Source of the DNA: Filosporella fistucella
Taxonomy: Eukaryota; Ascomycota; Leotiomycetes; Helotiales
DNA length: 64,000 nucleotides
Assembly (NCBI GenBank): GCA_030077755.1
Contig: JAQJZZ010000017.1
Location: forward strand, 2,294,001 to 2,358,000
Reading direction: 5' to 3'
Shown: positions 57,248-64,000 of the stretch, piece by piece
Numbering within the stretch: position 1 is the stretch's first letter
Layout of the letters: every line of letters begins with the position of its first letter
Program-made: the position numbers and the translations under genes
Notes under the pieces: model-generated
Databases searched by the model: none
What the model saw: only the letters and a program-made list of their open reading frames with translations
What the model was told of the DNA's origin: nothing

Positions 57248-59099
57248 TCAATGACTCTCATTTATACTCTTCTCAACTTCTTGCCTCCTTATCGCTGCTC
57301 TTAAAACTCGCCCAGGTGGCATCATATTATATTTTGGTGGCGAGTCTCGCTCTCGATCGTCTTCAACAGGACCTATTGGGCTAATCCGCCCGTCTCCATG
57401 ACTTGTGGGTGTTCTTCTCTCAATATCGTGGCTTGGCGTATTTCTTGTGAGCGCAGTAGAAGGGAACGTAGTCTCAATCGCTGCGGCTCCAACACCGCCT
57501 CCACCACCACCGCCTCCAGCTGAGTCTCTTCTCGGCTCATATATTGGCAGAGGCTCGGCATCCGGGGTCCGTACCCTATTCCTTTCATTTAATTCATGTA
57601 GCTCTTCTTCACTAGGCTTCCAGTTGCTGCCTCCCTTTCTATTCCATCTGTACCCAAGATATAGCAATATAAGGAGGGCAGAGGTGCCAAGTCCTACACC
57701 TAATCCGATCGGTAATTTTGCAATCTTCGGATTGGAAGTATAGGTATACGGGGCGGACATGCATGTCAAAGTAGTGTTCCCATTGGCCTTGATAAATTGC
57801 CCCTTCTCAAGAAATCCGATACAATCGACATGCAGCGAGCTTGTAAGAAACATGCTTGTTCCAACGTGTTCTAATGCACTCACGTCGTAGTTAATGATCC
57901 AACCCCGAATCGATATTGAATCAACGCTGTGTAGAAAATTTAGGTCTGCGAAGGTGGTTAATGATGCATCCAATGAGTAATTCCCATCTATGGTCGTAAG
58001 GGCGGGGATGTAAAAGCTGTATCAATGTCAGCTTCACTCCGCAGTCAGGGCTCCTCCATCTTCATCTCACTTTCCGAATCCGCCGGCCAACAGTAAGTTC
58101 GTTGCATTGTACAATGTAGGCAATCTCAGGTTGCTGATAGCTGGCCCGGAGGTTGAGATCGACACTCCACTAACCTTCTTTCGTGCTATGATATCGGGAT
58201 TGTTGTATGTTGAGGAATTCATGGCTGCCACTTGGAGGTACGCTAGATCTACGCTGTTGGAATCAGTAAGCTTTGTGGCCGAAGAAGTGGCAGCTTTTAA
58301 TCTGTGCCCGCTAGAATCGATTCTCATAACAGGCAAAGCATGCTGCGTCTCGATAGGAGTGAGATTGCCAACCTTGTAATGTTACCCCCTATTTCCAGAT
58401 AGGAAACCCTTTTAAGGAGCGGGAGGTCGACTGAAAGAGGGGGAGCTGCCATGCGTTCTGCCGAGAAACTGGTTTCTGGAACATAATTGTCTGCGAATAT
58501 CTCTAATCCAAGGTCTACAGACGAAAGCTGATCGAAATTCAAGCTATTGTTGTTGTCAGCGAGGTATCTTTCATTGTGGAAAAAGACGAACCCTTCAATT
58601 GTACCATTAATCGAAATGCTAGAAGCAGTTTTGAGGGCGGGAAACATGAAATATGCTCTAGATTTCCCAGAAACAAATTTCAAAGTGTCGACTCTCTCCA
58701 GGCTCTTGAAAGAAAAATTGCCTAAGTTTTTGCTTTCGATTGTGATATTCCCAACTTCCTTCAAGTTATCCATGAAGAGGTCTAAGTATAAGTTGATGAT
58801 AGTTGCGTTCTCGAGCCGAATGTTACCATTTATCTTGGTAACATTTTTAAGAGTCAAACGACCTGAATATTCACTGCTGATAACAATATCTCCGATGATT
58901 TCTGTACACCCATCGTACATGGAATTTGCGCCATCTTGGTTGCGAATTACGGGTAGAGCTGAGCTGTTGCACGCTTGTGAGTTGGCGACTAGTCATATCA
59001 GCAGAGAACGAAAGGGACTACTCCTCGACATTATTGCTTACATGGCAAAAGGTATGTTAACACCGTCCACACCAGGAAGCGGAATTGCGGTCGCATCAT
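57248..59099 (-). CDS. Ecm33/receptor-L-domain-like cell-surface protein with membrane anchor; one apparent frameshift
   Basis: Exons are 59099-59042, 58988-58071 and 58016-57248. The first encodes a signal peptide (MRPQFRFLVWTVLTYLLPF, then ANSQA). The second begins CNSSALPVI and has the beta-helix repeats of the Ecm33/Sps2 family: CTEIIGDIVIS, GRLTLKNVTKINGNI, LKEVGNITIES, SYLEIGGNIT. The third has LTTIDGNYSL, a Cys pair, a single membrane segment (LPIGLGVGLGTSALLILLYLGYRW) and a 130-residue cytosolic tail with a Gly run. Unlike Ecm33 itself it ends in a membrane anchor and tail, not a GPI signal. Around 58370-58385 the frame shifts by one base between GGNITR and VGNLTPIET; the exon total is two over a multiple of three. 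With one more base the product would be about 581 residues. Confidence 0.75.
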
Positions 59100-59875
59100 G
59101 GGATATTCCAAGCCCAGCTAGCAAGTGTTAAAGTATTCCATAAAATTGAGACTCTGTCGCAAGAAATCAAACGCGAAAATTAAGATAAGGTCCCAATTTC
59201 AAAAACTAATGGGCCGGCAGTCGCTATATCAACCCAGAAAATCCCCTGGGTGATCGAGGCTAAATGCTACTGTGCCGCCCCAGCCTCAATGAAGGCAGGA
59301 ATACCAAATCTTCATGGGGGGAGCAGTATTACATGGTCATCACTGACTGGTACGTTTGAAGGCACGCACCCACAGTTAGATGGCTCAGGATGTTGCATTG
59401 GACATGAAGCTCCAATGAAGTCAATGTCCCTGTTAGATCGAATGTTCTTCGGGGATTTATGCTGCTGCCTGATCGTGGAACCTCTCTATGCTCATCGCGC
59501 ATAAGTAACAATAAACAATACCATACAATATAGGAGTTAAATATTTCATTTGAAGCACAAAATGCTTTATATGTCCGGTATGTCGAAGACTGGTTTGGCG
59601 TTGAAAAGTAAAATAGAGTGTGAATCGTGATATCACGTGCCACTATACCTGTCGACCCATCCAGTAGCATCCGAGTTATCTTCTCAACAAATGTCACCCA
59701 GCTGGTACCAACTTCATCAAAGCTGCACGATGCTGTATCATCAACCTCTGTGAAGACAGATCACTTGGATTCCGAGATAACACTCTGTCGTACACTATCT
59801 TGAGCACCTGTTCATACTGTCGACTTTGTTTGAAGCTTTGAAGTGTCTACGACGTTTGTACCCTGTGGTGGCAAT
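59100..59875. promoter_or_regulatory. Divergent promoter region, Ecm33-like and acyltransferase genes
   Basis: About 780 bases separate the two divergent start codons, with no gene in between. Specific regulator sites cannot be assigned. Confidence 0.45.
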
Positions 59876-62053
59876 ATGGCGCGAACAGTACCACTCAAGC
59901 CAGCTGTGGGTTGGGTTTACGATCTCATTTTGAGAATTTTTTCTTTCACTGTTGCTGTGTTCTTCCGAGAGGTGCAGGTTCGTGGGGTATGGAGGGTTCC
60001 AAATGAAGGTTCTGTTATCTTGGTGGCAGCACCTCACTCAAATCAGGTACATTATCACGTGTTATGCATGCATTGTTGAATGAGATATTTCATGCTAACG
60101 TGCTGTCTAGTTTGTCGATTCAGTGATATTGATGAGAATACTACGGTCAGTGAATCGTAGGATATCATGGCTGACTGCCGAGAAATCTTTCCAGCGACCT
60201 TTCATTGGCACGATGGCGAAGGCCATTGGTGCTGTTCCAGTATCTCGAGCGATGGACATCGCAAAACCCGCACAGGGAGCTATATTCCTTCCGGAGCCAA
60301 TAGCAAATCCGAAATTGCTGCAGGGCCACGGGACCAATTTCATGAGTGCAGACTTTAAAGTCGGAGGATCGATCTATCTTCCTACAATAAATGGGGATTC
60401 CCACAAACTCGATATCGCCGAAATGCTTGGACCGGAGCATATCATCTTGAAATCCGCACCGTCGCATAGCGATGTCATGTTTCAACTCACTGGTAGACGG
60501 GACGAAGAACCGATTTCGCCTGACTTTATGGGATCCAAGTTCAAGGTTGCTCCACATGTAGACCAAACAGGGGTATATAATGCTGTGTATGAGAGACTAG
60601 GCTCTGGTGGATGCATTGGTATATTTCCAGAAGGTGGAAGTCATGATCGGACTGAATTGTTGCCCCTCAAAGGTTGGACTTTAATCTCTGTTTTCCTTTA
60701 GCTCAGACGGTTCGCTGATTCGTCCTAGCTGGTATCGCTATCATGGCTCTGGGTGCCTTGGCAAACGGCACAAAAGTGACCATCGTCCCAGTCGGCTTAA
60801 CATACTTCTCAGCACACAAATTCAGATCCAGGGCAGTCATCGAGTTTGGAAATGCCGTCGATGTACCAACTCCACTACTTGAGGAATACCAGCGCGGCAA
60901 GAAGCGTGAAGCGGTTAACCTCTTGATGGGGGATATTGCCCAAGCGTTGGCGGCTGTCACCATGTCAGCCCCTGACTTCGAAACCTTGAATGTATTTTGC
61001 GTTGACTCATTGTCGAGGAATAAGAGACTAACCATTACTCAGCTAATCCATGCCACCAGAAGACTTTATCTCACCAAAACTCCTTATGTCGATGAAAAAA
61101 TTACAATATCCCTTGCCCACTCAACCGAAATCAATCGTCGACTACTCAAAGGCTACACAACCTACGGCCATACACCAGAGATTTCATCTCTGATGGACCA
61201 GCTCAGGGCTTATATATCATCACTCAATGCCCTCGGCCTCAAAGATCATCAGCTTCTCTCCAGCGCTACCACTCACAAACACTTCCCGATGTTTTTCCTC
61301 CTGCCCAAACTTGTCTTTCGATTCTTCAAGTTGGCGATTCTGTTCTTCCTGACGCTGCCTGGCCTACTCCTATTCACTCCAATATTTATCCTCACTACCC
61401 GGATATCTCGTCGCAAGACCACCGAGGCTTTAGCCGCCTCCAGCGTCAAGATCAGAGGACAGTATGCAACCCCCCAGCTTCTAATACCATTTGAATTGCT
61501 GCCAAGAGTGTGCTACCATTCTTCGAGCAGGTTTCAATCTACGCCCTCTGCAGCCCCATGCGTTATAGTGCTAACATGTTTTAGTGACGTGATGGCAACG
61601 TGGAAAATACTCATCGCTGCTGCACTGGCTCCTTTATTCTATACATACTATATCATAGTATTGATAATTTTACATCGGTACAACCAGGTTTGGGGATACA
61701 TTCCCCGCGAAACGCTCAGTACGGTCATCATTCTCGCTGCTCTGATCGTTCTGCCTGGCATCACATACGCTGCCCTCATATTCGGCGAACAAGGAATGGA
61801 CCTCGCGAAGTCATTATATCCCCTCGTCCTGTCACTCGACCCGAGATCTTCAAGCATAATCGAGAAGCTAAGAGAAGATCGCCAAACCTTAGTTGGACGA
61901 GTTCGAAGTACAGTCGATCGCTTTGGTCCCGATATATTTCCTGATTGTGATGACATCAGTAAATGGATGAATAGAGGACCTCGAAAGTTATTTGCTGACA
62001 TCAGTCCTGAAGCTGAGTTAGATGATCTCTGGGGCTTGGATACCTTCGTTTAG
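59876..62053 (+). CDS. Glycerol-3-phosphate O-acyltransferase
   Basis: A 627-residue ER/lipid-particle enzyme that makes lysophosphatidic acid from glycerol-3-phosphate and acyl-CoA, the first step of glycerolipid synthesis. Exons are 59876-60046, 60111-60672, 60729-60991, 61043-61461 and 61585-62053. Acyltransferase motifs are VAAPHSNQFVDSVIL (catalytic His/Asp), the later FPEGGSHDRTELLPLKAG (glycerophosphate binding) and TIVPVGLTYF. Two or more hydrophobic segments lie in the C-terminal half (FFKLAILFFLTLPGLLLFTPI, then ILIAAALAPLFYTYYIIVLI). The layout matches yeast Gat1/Sct1, though it is shorter than the usual 700-750 residues at the C-terminus. The third and fourth introns (51 and 123 nt) are multiples of three and open. 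I removed them because both have good branch and splice sites and splicing restores family sequence (ETLN-LIHATRRLY, KIRGHDVMATWK). Confidence 0.92.
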
Positions 62054-63883
62054 TGGTCTGTGGTACCAAACTGTCTGTATTTCACAAATCCTGCCTTGAT
62101 AAATGCTTTGCGATCCTGGGACTATTCCACAACGATCGACTTTACATTTTACCAAGCTATCCAACTGTATGATGTCCAGTCTCATGCCTGTTTGTTCACC
62201 TTACCGATATTTTCTCGCGTCCCTGGCTCATCCATAGTGTCTTTCGAGTATTCGAACCGAGACAGAAATTTCAATTCTACATCTCAAGGGCCTTGAATAG
62301 GAAAGCCACTTTCGCTCGACGATCACCATCACATTAGCTAGTAGGACAATTCGAAAAGTTAGAGAAGGAGTTGAGATAGAGAAATATAATTATTACAGGA
62401 CTCGGGAGTAGGTCATGTTCTTAATGAATGATAACAACATCCTTTCATGTTTTCCGAGTTGTGTTTCAGATCCTTTAATCGCTTCTCAGTATACTAGCAT
62501 TTAGATTTACCCCAATTATATGGGCCGCGACCCAGGAATGAAAATTCTCGAAGCCTAATGGATTCAAACCTATTGGAGCAATCAGTCAGTGACCAGCTAA
62601 ACATGCATGCTCTTGATTGACGAGTCAAATCTGAAATTATTTTCACTTGGAGCAGAAGCTCTAGGATCAGTTCATTATTCAGTTTCCTTAAATATTCCTT
62701 CAAATCTGGACAAATTGAACATTCTTAAAATACACTTTCTATGCAACTATAATACGATGCCTCTTATATGCTCAGGGGTAGATAGCGAGCGAGCGGAATA
62801 CCCTTTTTGTACATCGGTAATCTGGTTCGCTTCTCCGAGCCAGAAGAAGTGGCTTGCAGCGGCGGTTCTTGTGCCCGTCCGCGGCGTAGCGAAGCAGTCA
62901 ATCTGACAGGTCTGCTTCTTTTGTAAGAAGCTATTTGCATCAGATACGGACGTAAAGAAACCCATAAGATCAACGAGAGAATAAGAAACGAATATTGAAG
63001 GAAGCGATAGAGAAAGTGTCTTGTAGGTATTAAAAGGCGTTTATTTTATAACTCAAGAAACTGCTATTACCCTAATCTCTCATCATCATCATAAATCGAA
63101 TTTCTCGCTCTTCTATCAAATCAGCCTTCCCCTCAAAATAATCAATCAGCCTCAAGCAACTTATCGGAAAGTCACCAAATCCTCCCCCCCACCAACCACT
63201 CCCCGATCCAAGCTTTCACAGCTCCTCCACAAAAAGGCTCAAGAACCGAGCTCGGCGACGTTGCGCTGAGCAAGCTGTTCGAAAGGTGTCTGTATACGAG
63301 ACATGCCTCTTTATTGGTCATTAGACCGACGCCCCGTTAGTTGGGTAAGCGCTTACTTTTCTGGGTGTGGTGGGATGCACGAGGACCATTTTCCACAAAA
63401 GAAGATGGTACTTTGTATATACAAGTATAGAGAAAGTATCATACTATGTGAAAATGAGGTAATACATTTCAGTCAACATTTTGCGTTGAGTCTAGGACGG
63501 AAAAGGTAAACAATTGAGCAAGTAAGAAAGCCAGCTGATATACGAAACGCCTCCATCGTCAAAGTATCAACCTTACATCAGCCTCTGCTGAATAACATCC
63601 CCGAAACACTGCAGCAGTGCTGATTCCCACCCACAAAACGACCTCGTACGAACCTGCTCGTACGGATTATGCACACTCGAGGCAGACCTAAGGAAAGGTA
63701 AGGTAAATGAGCGCCCACACCGGGTCGCTGGTTTATTTATGGGTCGCCCGTGAGACTCGCGTCGATGCTCTGCTTTCTGCGCCGCATCCATCATTTATAA
63801 GGCTGCGGGGTGCCACTTTCCGTTCTGTTGCTGCCGATGCTTTTAGAGATTGTTGGTCCTGCGAAGGCTGCACTTAGAGTGGG
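62054..63883. other. Intergenic, 3' of the acyltransferase and promoter of the edge gene
   Basis: No gene is seen in about 1.8 kb. Short frames at 62607-62906 and 62747-62965 overlap on opposite strands and lack family features. Bases about 63790-63883 are the probable leader of the next gene. Confidence 0.45.
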
Positions 63884-64000
63884 ATGATGTCGCATGAATT
63901 CGCAGAAAGGGGAGAGGCTATGGATGGAGATGTTAAGGTCAAAAAGACGAGAGCCAGTAAACCCAAGGTGAAAACTGGATGTCTGACTTGCAAGTGAGTA
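63884..64000 (+). CDS. Zn2Cys6 transcription factor, first exon only (runs off the window)
   Basis: ATG 63884, with another ATG directly after, opens 36 codons of acidic then basic sequence ending KPKVKTGCLTCK at a GTGAGT donor (63994). KTGCLTC is the usual start of a fungal zinc cluster of the type KxGCxTCxxRRVKCDE, and an intron at exactly this point is common. The other four ligands and the regulatory domain would be beyond the right edge. Confidence 0.8.

Noticed and set aside
1..64000. tRNA, rRNA and CRISPR features
   Set aside because: No cloverleaf with a clear GGTTCGANTCC box, no rRNA-like sequence and no regularly spaced repeats were seen.

Overview
The window is nuclear DNA of a filamentous ascomycete. 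Evidence: short introns (about 45-60 nt) with GT..AG ends and CTAAC/CTGAC branch sites, fungal Zn2Cys6 regulators, a HET-domain gene, a secreted GH10 xylanase, a PEX12 peroxin and a fungal glycerol-3-phosphate acyltransferase. A Leotiomycetes-like plant-associated fungus would fit, but that placement is inference. I saw no rRNA, tRNA or CRISPR. Exon joins were made by eye from splice signals and reading frame.

Layout. 1-467: 3' end of a Ras GTPase. 2.5 kb: a possible tiny cysteine/tryptophan-rich gene. 4.1-6.6 kb (minus): a seven-exon Zn2Cys6 regulator. 7.6-15.9 kb: a stretch that looks like a disturbed metabolic cluster. It holds a broken TmpL-like gene (adenylation domain, membrane segments, FAD/NAD reductase), the orphan last exon of an enoyl-CoA hydratase, an AflR-like regulator and an NmrA-like reductase. 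15.9-23.4 kb: about 7.5 kb with no convincing protein gene. 23.4-24.6 kb: a protein with three Cys/His zinc clusters. 25.7-28.9 kb: a GH10 xylanase and a barbiturase/cyanuric-acid-hydrolase family enzyme, divergently transcribed. 29.6-31.2 kb: a secreted low-complexity protein with dibasic KR sites. 32.8-34.9 kb: an ankyrin-kinase. 35-36.9 kb: decayed AT-rich DNA with an LTR-like block. 36.9-39 kb: a HET protein. 40.4-44.2 kb (minus): a GT25 glycosyltransferase and a secreted leucine-rich protein. 46.4-48.3 kb: an MFS sugar transporter. 49.6-52.5 kb (minus): a BTB protein and PEX12. 53.3-56.7 kb (minus): three tandem copies of an unrecognised small protein family, only the middle one intact. 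57.2-59.1 kb (minus): an Ecm33-like surface protein with one apparent frameshift. 59.9-62.1 kb: glycerol-3-phosphate acyltransferase. 63.9 kb: the first exon of another Zn2Cys6 regulator, cut by the window edge.

How the genes work together. Most are independent chromosomal genes: signalling, peroxisome biogenesis, lipid synthesis, sugar uptake and cell-wall degradation. The best candidate for a functional group is 7.6-15.9 kb, where an NRPS-like adenylation gene, an AflR-type activator and an NmrA-like reductase sit together. The adenylation gene is truncated and carries an in-frame stop, so the group looks like a relic. The most novel item is the tandem small-protein family at 53-57 kb, which shares an equal-length C-terminal motif. 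Three single-base frame breaks within about 5 kb there should first be tested as sequencing errors.
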